Below are positions 48,101-59,100 of a DNA stretch of 64,000 bases, piece by piece. The notes under the pieces are model-generated. The model made no database searches. It saw only the letters and a program-made list of their open reading frames with translations, and was not told the DNA's origin. The first letter of the stretch is position 1. Each line of letters starts with the position of its first letter. This DNA is from Burhinus oedicnemus (Eukaryota > Chordata > Aves > Charadriiformes > Burhinidae): the NCBI GenBank assembly GCA_008921705.1, contig VFFE01009197.1:822976-886975 (forward strand), read 5' to 3'. A program made the translations under genes and the position numbers.

Positions 48101-51100
48101 GAGCAGTTCAGTCAACTTGTCGGAACAATCCTTTGAAAAAAAGAAGTAGCTATTCAGTTTTGTTTTGTTTAAATATACGTCAAGGGAGCGTCCTGCCACT
48201 GTGCCAAGTTTAGCCTTTGTAACGCTTGTTCTGTCTTTTTCCGTTCGCAGGTATGATCACACCAGACTTCCTGCGCCAGGGGGTGCAGCGGCCCCTGCGC
48301 CGCCTCCCCGCTCCTCAGCAGTGCTGCACAACCCTCGCCATCCTCCCGAGCACAGCGCACCCATCATCAGGAGCAAACTGCATGAGACTGGCAAACGGGA
48401 GAAGAAAACGCTCGTGCTCAGGGACAGAAGTGAGTGGGAGTGGTGCTGCACTCCTCCTCCTTGATGCTTGATAGGAGTTAGGTAGTTTTTCTCCTTTTAT
48501 TACTTGAGTTTCATGGAGAGCTGGAGCGGTGCAGTCAGACTTCTGACCCGATGAGGCCTCTTTCCTGGAAAGGCTTGTGCCCATCGGTAGACCATGTCTA
48601 GCTGACTGGCTTTTAGCCTGGCATTCCCTGAAGGATGGGTTTTGTTTCGGGGGATTTTTTTGGGGGGGCGGGTTGATTTGATTGGATTTTTTGGTTAAAA
48701 TATTTCTGCCCGTCAGATCTTTTTGTGCATTTTGCTCTCAACATGAGAGTATTTGAATTTGAATTGGTGAGAAACCTGGCTGCTTTGTGCCGTGTGCTCT
48801 GTGGATGATTGTGCCAGCCCTTAGGGACACAAGCATGGAGCCATCCATCCACACCCGGCAGCTGGGGGCAGAGGAGCCAAGCCCCCCCGCCGCTTGCACG
48901 CTGTTCCCACCTGTCCTCGCTGCCACACTGAATAGCCCAGTTGCCCTAATGTGAAATGAAAGGATTTTTTAGCCTATTTGTAAACAGAAAACAGCTGGAG
49001 AAACCTTGAAATTAAACTTTTCAGTAGGTAGTTGGTGAAAATTCTTGTGATTTGTGAGCAAAATGGGCTTAAAGATGAGATTTCATTGAGAAGAAAATTT
49101 TTTTTTAAAAAAACACACCTGGTAATCATTGGAAACAAAGTATATGGAGCTTCTTGTGTGGGTTTTGGGTGGTGTCTTGTATGGTTCATATTATGTTTCT
49201 GTTTCCTAAGATCTCTGTGGCTTGAATGAAGAAAAGCAGAAACCCAGTGCCACAAGCGATGTGGTCTGTTGCAGTGACCAAAACGATAATCTGGAAATGA
49301 AGCCCCATTCGTATTTGGAAGCTATTTGCAGCGGACTGGAAGATCCGGTAGCTGGAAGCTCCTGTGCTGATGGAGAGCAGCTCTGTCCTTATGCTGCAGC
49401 GGGAGCATGCCACTTCGGAGATCGCTGCCTGTACATCCACGGAGACGTGTGTGAGATATGTGGATTGCAAGTACTTCACCCCTTCGACCAAGAACAGAGG
49501 AAGGCTCACGAGATGGTAATAATAACATGAAATCAGTGTGAGATTTGCTTTGCTCAGTGTAAGATTTGGTTTGTTTGCTCTAAAATCCAAAGGTGTGTTT
49601 TCTAGAAGAGCCTGTTGTTCCCAAAAGCTATTGTTTTACAGTTTATCTAGCTATAAAATGATCCTAAAACAGGTCTGTTCCAGCATCTAGGACTTCATTG
49701 GTAGTGATGATGCTGATAGTGTTTTACAGCAACTTCTTTTTTTCCCATTTCATCCTTATGGGAAACATCTGCAGCCTTCTCCCGGAACACCCTAAAACTC
49801 TACCAGGAAAATGTCTTTTGTAGCTTACATGACATCTCAATGGTACATTATGTGCAGTGGGGGAGAGGAACTGTGGGCTGCTGGTGCGTTCTGAGAGATC
49901 ACCCTGCTGGTCTGCTGAGGGAAACTCTTCAGATGTCTCCTCTTGGTCATGGCTGATTTCAAGTAGGGACAGACTGAACTGAGTACAAAGATTTTGGCGC
50001 TGAACTTGAAGTGGGACGGCTGGAGGGACTGGATGAGGAATTGGCTGGGTAAAGACGGGCTTAAGATGCTTCTCTTTTCTCTGCCTGGCTACCAGATTTA
50101 GGTTAGGGGTGGTCAGGTACAGGAGTTCTCAAGACTGAGGAGGAAAAAGACCAGCAGCGTTAGTGGTTACTGAATCACAAGTCTCTTCAGAGTCAGCAGG
50201 TTTTGTGCAGTCGGCATATACATGCAAAACACGCCGCTGTAGGAGTTCTCACTTCTCCCGGGAGCTTGTTGATATCTGGCACAGTGTCACGTCACCGCTG
50301 CTGTCAGGTGCTCAGCTCCAGAAGCAGAGGTGTGGGCTGGATGAGAAGGTGCAGTAGTCAAAATGCTGTTACTAAAGTGGAATTATTTTGTGTACTTTTT
50401 TTTTTTTAATTATTATTATAGTTTAAAGTCTTTAAATGTATTTTATTTGTCAAGTCCTAGGAACTTTGAAAAGCAAGAGGTAAAACTATGCAGGTATAAC
50501 CACCAGCTCACCTTGTAGTGCTGTGAAAGTGTAAATTGGTTGTGGATTGTCACTACAGGGATGCTGCGATGAGAAGTGCAGTAGGAAAGCCTGTAGTAAG
50601 AGACTAATTCCTTAGCTAGGGTAAAGCTTAGTATCCAGTAAATGAGCGTGGCCTTAATGCTAAGCAGAGTAACATCTTGAGTATGGCACCCATTCTGGAC
50701 CCTGAATTAGATGGTTTTACGGGTATTTGAAGCGTCTTGTGCAATACCTGTTCTGTGACAGAGATACAGAAAGGGGTAAATGAAGAGTGCTTGGGCAGCC
50801 TTACTTCTGATACTCCTGAAGCTGCAGAGAACATTGAAGGGCTGAAATATGTGATTGAATTTAATATTCTTAAAATTAAATTGTGAAAATGAAGGGTAGG
50901 AATGATGCTCTTAATGAGTGTACCTTGGTTTTCCTGTAACAGATCCTTTCCGTAGACACTTTTGTTTTACAAGGAACAGGCTGTTATGTGGACTGCAATA
51001 ACCAATGACATCTCTCCTGTAACAGATGTGCATGGCGACATTTGAGCATGACATGGAGAAGGCCTTTGCCTTTCAGGCAAGTCAGGACAAAGTGTGCAGT

Positions 51101-54100
51101 ATCTGCATGGAAGTGGTGTACGAGAAACCATCAGCCTCCGAGAGGAGGTTTGGGATCCTTTCCAACTGCAATCATACGTACTGCTTGTCTTGCATCCGGC
51201 AGTGGAGATGTGCCAAACAGTTCGAGAATCCAATCATAAAGTAAGTTCGTGTTAACCAGAGTCTCTTCTCTGTGGCCCGTGTCAGTGAGATGGGCTCTCC
51301 GGTGTGCTGTGACTTGATACAGAAATAAAACCGGTGATAAGGGATTCTGTAGCTGTAAATCCTAACATAGCCATTAATAAGATCTGAGCTCAGAAAATCT
51401 TGGTCCAAGTGCTGGCAAATTCCAGGACGTTGGAGTGTGGCTGTGAGGAGAACTACCTTCAAGATGAGTAGGACGCATCAGGTGTCCTTTGGTGACGGTT
51501 TATTTAAATGCTGCAGTCCTATATGGGAGAGCTTGGCCCTCTGTAACTTTGCCCTCTGTCATTGCATTGATGGCGGGGCAAAGTGCACACGTGGACTCTG
51601 GGACAGCTGAGACCTTGTCAACCTGTGCCCTTCACAGTAACCTGGGTGCAAAAAGAGTAACTCCTTTTTTTTCCTATGTATGTACTTAATTACTGGATTT
51701 TTCTCTAAATTATAGCTTACCTAAGATAAGTCTCCCACTAATCACACGTTTATCTGTATCTAAGTAAATGCATTCATCTTCTAGCTGTATAAAAAATGTA
51801 TTCCAAACATGCTGCTCTTCAGATGAGATGAGAATTTAAAACATCCAATTAGGGCAATTTCCTTTTTTGAGCATCTCTTTGAAAGCTGTCTCAAGTTACA
51901 AGCATGCAGAGGAAAAGGTGGGAAATATTTTCACTCTTCTGCCAAAATAGACTTTTCTGCACAACTTTTATTATAGATTTCATTGAGGTGAATGTGACCT
52001 CATTAGGACGTAACCTGTGTGGGAGATGAGCTCCTGTTGGACAGGTACTGAGATATTCTGCCTACAGCACGGACTGCGAGGCCTTTGTAGTTGTGTTTTT
52101 TTCAGAAACAGCGCCCTGGAATCCATTTTTGAATATGGATTAAATACTAATACAAATTCTTCAAGCATGTCTTTTACGTGAACGTGCTGGTCATTGCAAA
52201 GTTATAAAATTGGCTTAGTTCTAAAAGCACTGCCTGCTGGGAGACAAGATGTTTGATGGGACTTACGGGGAGGGGGTCATAAAGCCTTCCCTAGGTTCGT
52301 TGAGGTACCTGGAATTGCATATTTGATTCTTGACCTTAGTTCCTCATGTAGAAAATCCATCTCGTAAAACCGCTAAGTGAACAACTCATCGCTGCTGGTA
52401 CAAGTCAGATTACATTGCAAAAGGCTTAGAGACCTTCCTTTGTCTTTTTTTCAAGGGGTTTGGCTTTCTGCTGCATGGGAGCTGCAGTACTCGCGTAATA
52501 GTTACGGTGTATTTCTGCGTATTGGGATTAGCAGATACAGTTTACTTCTGCATATTGAAGAAATATCTATTACTTTAGTTCAAGCATAAAACAAACGCAA
52601 GGTAGCACAAGCCCTGACTGTCCCAAATTGGGTTATTTCAATTGAAACTAAAACCAAACCTGCACATGCGCTGTATTGATGTGTGAGGAGGTGGCTGCTG
52701 CTTCAGTGTGACAAACCATCTCCCTTTCCCTCAGGAGACTGCTGTTTCTGGCAAATTTATTGAGGAGTATCGCTCTCAGAAAGTAACAGAGCGTTGCTGT
52801 TTTGTCTTGATCCATTCAGGTCTTGCCCGGAGTGCCGTGTGATATCCGAGTTTGTCATTCCCAGTGCGTACTGGGTAGAAGACCAGGAGAAGAAAAATGA
52901 GCTGATTGAAGCATTTAAGCAGGGAGTGGGGTAAGTTCAGTAATCACAAATACTGTTTGCATTGTCCTTAAGATAGATACACTAAGACTTAGTCAATCAA
53001 AGTGCCGGCATTTTTAAACTATGTAATTCTAAACTATTCTACAGAGAACTCTTAATCTCTGTTAACACTTTTATTTGACTTTGTAACTGCCACGAAAGGG
53101 TCTGTCATGTAATTATAGATCAGAAATTATTCAGATTCACCGTGCTCTGAAGCTATTTCAGTTCACTTGCCAAAATTGGCTTCATGCATTTTCTGTTGAT
53201 CCCTTAGACATAATTGCCTGGAAGATGGTCGGTTACTGAGGAAAACAAATAGGGAGGGAAAATGTAATAGTCTCTTGAAATATGGGGTAAAAATTCATGG
53301 GGCTTTTGTAATGCCTACTGGAAATGGAAAATAGTACATGACTGCATTCCTGTAATCATCTCGTAACAATTTGCCTTGTGTGTGGAGCACTGGGAGAGGT
53401 TTGCTGACAGGTAGTTTTACAGCAGCTTTGCAAAGCTGTGCTTGCCTGGAATGTGTAAGGGGTGTGTAGTTCACAGAACGGTAAGATACCATTACTGATC
53501 TCCTTGCTCACTCTTTTTAAAGTAAACAAGCTGTGCTTGACCCGGTGAGCAATGACTATTTTGCCGAAGGTTGTGCAGCTTCATTCTGGTTAACAGACAT
53601 TGGAACAGGCTGCCCAGGGAAGTGGTGGAGTTGCCATCCCTGGAGGTATTTAAAAGCCGGGCAGATGCGGTGCTGAGGGACATGGTTTAGTGGTAGGTTT
53701 GGCAGTGTTAGGTTGATGGTTGGACTCAATGATCTTAAAGGTCTCTTCCAACCTGGGTGATTCTGTGTTATGTGCACCATTGGCATACAGAAGAAAAACA
53801 GGCCTTACATCTGTGCACAGCTGGTGCTGCTATAGCTTTTCAGCTGCTTGGGAAGCTTTAAGTCTCTGAAGTCCAGTTATAACACAGCAGAAGAATTGTT
53901 GAAAGCAGTACTGCTCCATTAAATGTTTAATCCAGCATCCTGTCTTGTTTTATCTAATAGTCAGGCAAAATACTTGAATAAAAGTAATCACTTTAAACTG
54001 AGGTTCTTCAGCTACAGTTTGTTTTCAGTACCCCATTGCTGGTGTGGTTTTTCATTTTAATTCTGAAGGACTTTGAATTCAGGGTAGTAAGTTGCACTCA

Positions 54101-56179
54101 AAAGCCTTGGCTTAGTGCAGTTTTTAAACAACAGCCATGTTCTCAGTAAGGTGAGCTTCGGTGTTACTGCAATAGAGGTGCCGGGTTGTGTCGGAAGTTG
54201 GGTTTGGCTCTTGTCAACTTGTTGTATAGAAGAGAGTACAAAAAGGGGTTTTGCTTAAGTGCTCAGCTAAGACTTATACATGGTGTTATAGACAGAATAT
54301 TGCTACCAAAGAGGTTTTTATGGATAGAGCTCTTGGCAGTCAACTTGAGGATTTAGTATTGCATGGAATGAAAAAATGCTAATAAAGGGGAATCTAAGTG
54401 AGGAGTGGGGGTCATGCCAGCACAAATCCATTCTGATTTATACATCAGCGCAGGATGAAAAAAGTCAGACCTAGAAATGTGGAAGTCACAGACCACCTGA
54501 GTTCTGAACCAAGACAAATTCATTCTGCTTTTGAAGCACTGCCTGGTTGGGGGGGTTGGGTTGTTTGGATTTTTTTGTTATTTTTGAGCTTTCTTCTCCA
54601 TTTAGATGCTATTATTTGATAGATGTCTTAGGAATCAGTGCGTATCAAGTGTACAAGTTCAATGGCGTTTTCTCTGTAGTTTCCTCTTTAGATGTTTTTC
54701 ATTGTAGAACAATCCTTCAAGCCCCCACGCTGAGTACGGTTGTGTGCCTGTTGTAAGGAACACCTTCCTAAAAATTTGCTACACAGCTACAACGGCTTGG
54801 TTGAACAGCAAAGCTGATGGAAATGTAAATTAACAAAGTATTGTCATAGAACTTCCAAAGGAGGAACTGGTTCATAAACACATAGTGGTAGAAAATACAG
54901 GGGAAGAATGTTGCTAAAAATTAGCAACAGATTTCCTCGTTATTCTGGAAATGCATGTGTAGGATCGATGACGTTCCTTGAACATCCTTTGCTTTCCATG
55001 TCTTAAGATAGTTTAATTTCTTTGACTTACGATGCTGGTCTTTTATGTATTTCTTTGTTTCCTTTTAATAATCTTTCCCATCTGTTTTGACTGCTGTTGG
55101 TCAGGGAAGGGGAGACCAAATCTCTCGGTGTGCTAGCAGGAGCAGTGCTTTGCATTGCTGACCCAGGATGAGAGAAGCAGCCAGGGAGCATGAACTGTAT
55201 CTACTTCCTTACTAGCTGAGGGCACTAACTCTCTCTCTTCTAATTAAATTAGGAAAAAACCCTGCAAGTACTTTGAACAAGGGAAAGGAACTTGCCCATT
55301 TGGAGGGAAGTGTCTTTACCTTCATGCTTATCCAGATGGGACACGAGCTGAACCTGAAAAACCACGGAAACAGCTCAGCTCTGAGGGGACTGTGCGGGTA
55401 AGGGAATATTCCAACCAAGCGTATGTTAAAAACGTTTTTAATTAAAGCATACTACTTAAATATGTTTCATACCATGCATGGTCTTAGAGAATTGAAGAAG
55501 GCATCCCCCAGCTTTCCTTGAGGCACAGGTTTGTTATTAGGGAAGGGAGAAGGCACCTTTCATTTAATAGCAAAAATTTATTATCGGTTATTTTTTCAAC
55601 CAGTCCTTCCCATGGCAAACCTTTCTTCAAAGGAATTCTACTGGTAAAGTATTAAAAACTCTCGTTTGCCTGCATATAGCTAGCTGTAAGACCAGCTAAA
55701 AAGGGTAAAGCCTTCTCAGAAACTCATTATGGCTTGGCCACCACCCTGAGCGGTGACAGCAGGCCTACTGCTTTAATGTTGCTACAGCTTGTTAGTACCG
55801 GCTGGTCTGACCTCACTGTATTCATACTGTAACACTAAAGAGAGTGGTTGTCACTTTGAATTTAACAGCAAATGTTGCTGAGAGTTTTAGTAAATCCCAG
55901 CACAAACCCAGCTTTTGAATCTCAACTTCAGGCTTTCTTTTTTTTAATGAAGAAATAAGACTGATAAGGGAAAAGACTTCAGTGGCACTGTGACAAGTCC
56001 CAGTTCGTGCTCAGACAGACTTTCTTCTATTCCAGTTTTTCAACTCTGTTCGTCTGTGGGACTTCATTGAAGACAGGGAAAGTCGGACTGTGACCAGCAC
56101 AGATGATGAAGTAACAGAACTTGGAGAACTTTTCATGCACCTTTCTGGGGCTGATGAAGATTCTGCTACTTCTCAATAA
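45095..56179 (+). CDS. MKRN2: MKRN2, makorin RING-finger E3 ubiquitin ligase 2
   Basis: Makorins are RNA-binding RING E3 ubiquitin ligases. Coding exons: 45,095-45,120; 46,230-46,358; 48,251-48,429; 49,211-49,515; 51,026-51,240; 52,820-52,930; 55,253-55,397; 56,036-56,179, joining to 417 codons (human 416) with GT-AG introns. Domains: C3H1 finger 1 Cys8, Cys16, Cys22, His26; finger 2 Cys37, Cys45, Cys51, His55; finger 3 Cys170, Cys178, Cys184, His188 followed by the makorin Cys-His stretch (Cys192, Cys195, His201, His211); C3HC4 RING Cys237, Cys240, Cys261, His263, Cys266, Cys269, Cys287, Cys290; finger 4 Cys326, Cys336, Cys342, His346. All ligands are intact. Divergent from MKRN2OS and convergent with RAF1. 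Introns carry an ERVL-type LTR and two CR1 ends. Confidence 0.98.
45670..46212 (+). mobile_element. Solo LTR-like segment, avian ERVL type, in MKRN2 intron 1
   Basis: Resembles known avian ERVL-family LTRs from about 45,745 on: 'gacccgggcacttgaccca', 'aagctggccaacaggg', 'tcctcctgaagccgtagca', 'ctgagtataatccttgtgta', then ATTAAA at 46,076, a 'caactctcgggttttcttg' box and an ending 'tcaaaccataaca' at 46,212. The LTR is in sense orientation with no adjacent internal proviral sequence or coding. The 5' boundary is uncertain. Its 3' end is about 17 bases before MKRN2 exon 2. Confidence 0.65.
46230..46358 (+). CDS. MKRN2: MKRN2 coding exon 2 (C3H1 fingers 1 and 2)
   Basis: Acceptor ctccgccag, donor gtgcag|gtaaag. 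Encodes residues 9-52, with nearly all of finger 1 and finger 2 up to Cys51. The polypyrimidine tract is short and begins where the LTR-like sequence ends. Confidence 0.96.
47131..47427 (+). mobile_element. CR1 LINE 3' end in MKRN2 intron 2
   Basis: About 290 bp of CR1 3' sequence in sense orientation: 'aggaagaaattctttactgt', 'gaagaggttgcccaggga', 'gatgatctttaaggtccctt', ending in 'attctatgattctgtgatga'-type 8-bp repeats as CR1 does. It is 5'-truncated with no coding capacity. The level of conservation suggests moderate age. Confidence 0.92.
48251..48429 (+). CDS. MKRN2: MKRN2 coding exon 3
   Basis: Acceptor gttcgcag, donor cagaa|gtgagt. Encodes residues 52-112: His55 completing finger 2, then a Pro/Ala-rich linker ([15 protein letters not shown]), then the conserved [13 protein letters not shown]. 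Confidence 0.95.
49211..49515 (+). CDS. MKRN2: MKRN2 coding exon 4 (finger 3 and makorin Cys-His)
   Basis: Acceptor tttcctaag, donor gagatg|gtaata. Encodes residues 112-213, with variable 112-140, then [10 protein letters not shown], finger 3 ([17 protein letters not shown]) and [14 protein letters not shown]. Confidence 0.96.
51026..51240 (+). CDS. MKRN2: MKRN2 coding exon 5 (RING core)
   Basis: Acceptor ctgtaacag, donor ataaa|gtaagt. Encodes residues 214-285 with six of the eight RING ligands ([22 protein letters not shown]). Confidence 0.97.
52820..52930 (+). CDS. MKRN2: MKRN2 coding exon 6 (RING end)
   Basis: Acceptor tccattcag, donor gtggg|gtaagt. Encodes residues 285-322: the last RING pair SCPECR, then [18 protein letters not shown]. 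Confidence 0.96.
53570..53775 (+). mobile_element. CR1 LINE 3' end in MKRN2 intron 6
   Basis: About 200 bp of a CR1 subfamily different from the one in intron 2: 'cattggaacaggctgcccag', 'gctgagggacatggtttagt', 'tgatcttaaaggtctcttcc', ending 'gattctgtgttatg'. Sense orientation, 5'-truncated, non-coding. Confidence 0.9.
55253..55397 (+). CDS. MKRN2: MKRN2 coding exon 7 (finger 4)
   Basis: Acceptor aaattag, donor tgcgg|gtaagg. Encodes residues 322-370: finger 4 ([17 protein letters not shown]...H) and [17 protein letters not shown]. Confidence 0.96.
56036..56179 (+). CDS. MKRN2: MKRN2 last coding exon
   Basis: Acceptor tattccag. Encodes residues 371-417: [17 protein letters not shown], then [10 protein letters not shown] and a variable tail DEDSATSQ. 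The TAA stop (56,177-56,179) is embedded in an AATAAA hexamer (56,175 to 56,180 region: c-aataaa-g). Confidence 0.96.
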   Translation, partial: FFNSVRLWDFIEDRESRTVTSTDDEVTELGELFMHLSGADEDSATSQ

Positions 56180-59100
56180 AGAGAACCAAAGGTGCTGTCT
56201 CCTGTAGCAAGCTAGCTATTTATTTAGCAATGCTTTTACTTCCTACAGCACAGTTAGAATGAATGTGCCCTGTGGTTTACTTGTGCAGTCCTGGTCAAGT
56301 TTTCAGATAGTTTTTGTATGGCAACGAAAATCCTAAAATATATTTAAAAAGTTAAACTGATTGCATGGAAAAAATCCCTTAATCCCAAAAGGGTTTTCTC
56401 CCTCTTTGGCCTAACATATGCTGTGTTGTGAGCTGAGTGGTAGTGTAAATACAGCTCCTCTCTTACCATTTAAAGCTTAAGCTGTTAAAAACGGTTGCTA
56501 AATCTATTTTCGGTGCTTTTTTTTTTTTCTTCTCTCCACTAAATCAACTAAATGTATATCCACAAAAACCCATTGGGAATAAGGGTCAGTGTAGCTTTTT
56601 CTTCCTTAAAAAGGAGATTTAAGAACTAAGGTACTATACCTCAAAGTAGAGTTCTGAATCAAGTTTACTGTATTGTTACAGTGAGTGTTGCAGTAGTGGG
56701 GCCCAGACACTGCCTGGCTCTCAAAGACTGTACAAGTCAAGCTCCTACCCTTGTTTTAAAATAATTAAAGTGCGTGTTGGCAGGAAGTGTCCTTTAGAGC
56801 ACCTGTTGTAAGCAAATACAATAATATAGGCAGAGCAATACTAAATTAATTACAGCACAAATTGGATTTTGTAAACTGCATAATGAGAGTAGGTAGTTAC
56901 TTTCAACAGCCATTGCGAGAAGAATAGTTAAATTTTTCTACAATTTAACTAGTTCAAATGTATTTAATGGGAAGGGAAACTTTGATTCAGTTGTTAAACA
57001 AAGTAGCCAAAATTAAATGAAGTAACTAAATAACTTTCTGATCTTCTTATGTCAGTGATCTTATAGTTTGCAATTCTACATTAATTGTTTCTTTTGTAAC
57101 AAATAATTTAACTGCTGCTTTTCTTAACCACCTGGCTGATACTTAGGCTTTTCTACCTGCACGTGCCTCTAGTGTAGCGCAAGGTCACTTTCTGAAGTGA
57201 TAATACAGTTGTAGAACGGTCCCATTTCCGTGCAGCTCCCATCCCCGCTGGCTGGCAGCATTCCTAACGGCACAGGCAGAAGTTCAGACATGGACAGTGG
57301 CCACACTCCCGAGGCTTCTGCCCCATACTGCCCGCTGGCCTCTTCACCTGTAGCAGCTCTTCAGGAGGGCTCTGCCTCAAGCCACCCGTTTGCTGCCTTC
57401 AGATTGACAACAGCAATGTTAAAGGCCCAGGAGGTGTGAGGTATTAAGGCATATCTCTTCTGAGGTAACCCAGTCGTTATGGGATTTTATTTTTCTTAAA
57501 AATTTAATTTATGGTTGTGTTGCAAAAGCTTTGAGCAGAAGCAATCTGATGGTGAAACTTGATGTAAGAAGTTAAGTCATTTGTATTAACGTTTCAGTTA
57601 AACTAAAAATTCAGTGTAGATGCAACTGAAAAGGCTGCTGAGTAATGCAGCATTGAAATACTGGAGTACAAGCAGAGTTTTCTCCAGCACATTCAGCACA
57701 CAGGCTTAAAATAAGCAGAGGGCCGATTAAAGCGATGGCTTGAGGGTAAGAGTGCATACCCTTGAAAAGTTGCTTGTCTGCTTAAAGATTCAAGCATTTC
57801 AGAAAGCTTGATTGTTGAAATGACAAATTATTTGTATTGTGAACCAAAGTATATTTAAAGACACTTGTGCAAAAAACCTGATGTCAGCACAGCAAACAGG
57901 GCACTGCTTTGATGGTTAGAAACTAGGATCTGGGTCACTGTCATAAAGCAAACAGCAGAAACCTTGATTGGGGATTCAAACATTTTTAACTGGCACTGAA
58001 TTAGTGACTCCAGGATCATCCATTTCATCAGTTGGTTGGCATTTCTGGGTCAAAACTGAAGGTGAGAAACGTTCTGGATGGACATACTGCATTTCTATAA
58101 GGGTTGCAACAGAAGGGGGAGAACTCCCCCATCTCTGCTGGCCAACAGTTCTCTCAATTTGAACATGCAAATTTTGCTCTCTGTTCTGACCTAGGAAATG
58201 TAACTTTTCCACAAGTATTTCCACCCTAAACTTGATTTTTAACAATGCTTCCTGTGAAGTCAGGCCTTAGCTTGTCACTATCTATAACCACTTGTCAGCT
58301 TCTTTTTGAAACTGGCATATGAAGGCACCAGTGAAGGTCTTACTTTAGTGATGAAGAAGTACGTTAATATGACTTACTAATTACAAAGGTGAAGGATGAC
58401 AAAGTATCACTAAGAGAGACGTAGTACTGCAAGATGAATGTTCAAGAGCCCAGACCTACTTTCTACCCCAAAATATTGATACCCCTTAGGTTCCCTGCTG
58501 AAACTTGTTTCTAGCTGGTCTTGCACACTTTTTTTTTTCCCCAGAGAGAAATATTTTCAGTAATGAAATATACCATACAAAAAAAAAAAAGCCAATGGAG
58601 AGGGTGTTTACCTCAAACAAGACACTCTTGATTTACTTTGCCCCAAGAAGACGTAAACCAGGTAACAATAGTCTGAAATTAAAAAGAGAACTTGTTTTTC
58701 AAAGCTACCTAGGGACAACATAAAGAGAAGTTTTAATGTAAGTGCAGTAAGACTTTTTAAATTCTTCACTTAGCAGCTTTCATCTACTTTGATATCAAAT
58801 GCTGGTCAAAATAAGCCTATTTATCAAAAATATTTTAATTTTTCAAGAGACATATAACCTGTTTTTAAAATCAGGAATTAATGGTTTCTTTTTGGAAATT
58901 AGAGCTAAAGTAAAAGAAGCTTACCATTTCTCCATTCTTTTTTTTTTCCTTTTCTTAAACTCTTTCTTATTATAAAATAGTTAAAATACTAAGAATATTA
59001 TTAAAAATCATGCAGAACTATATGGAACAGTTTCCTTGAACCCTCAATTTACTTCTTAGCACGCAAATTTTATGGTCATGCTCAATTATCAGCTAAGGAT

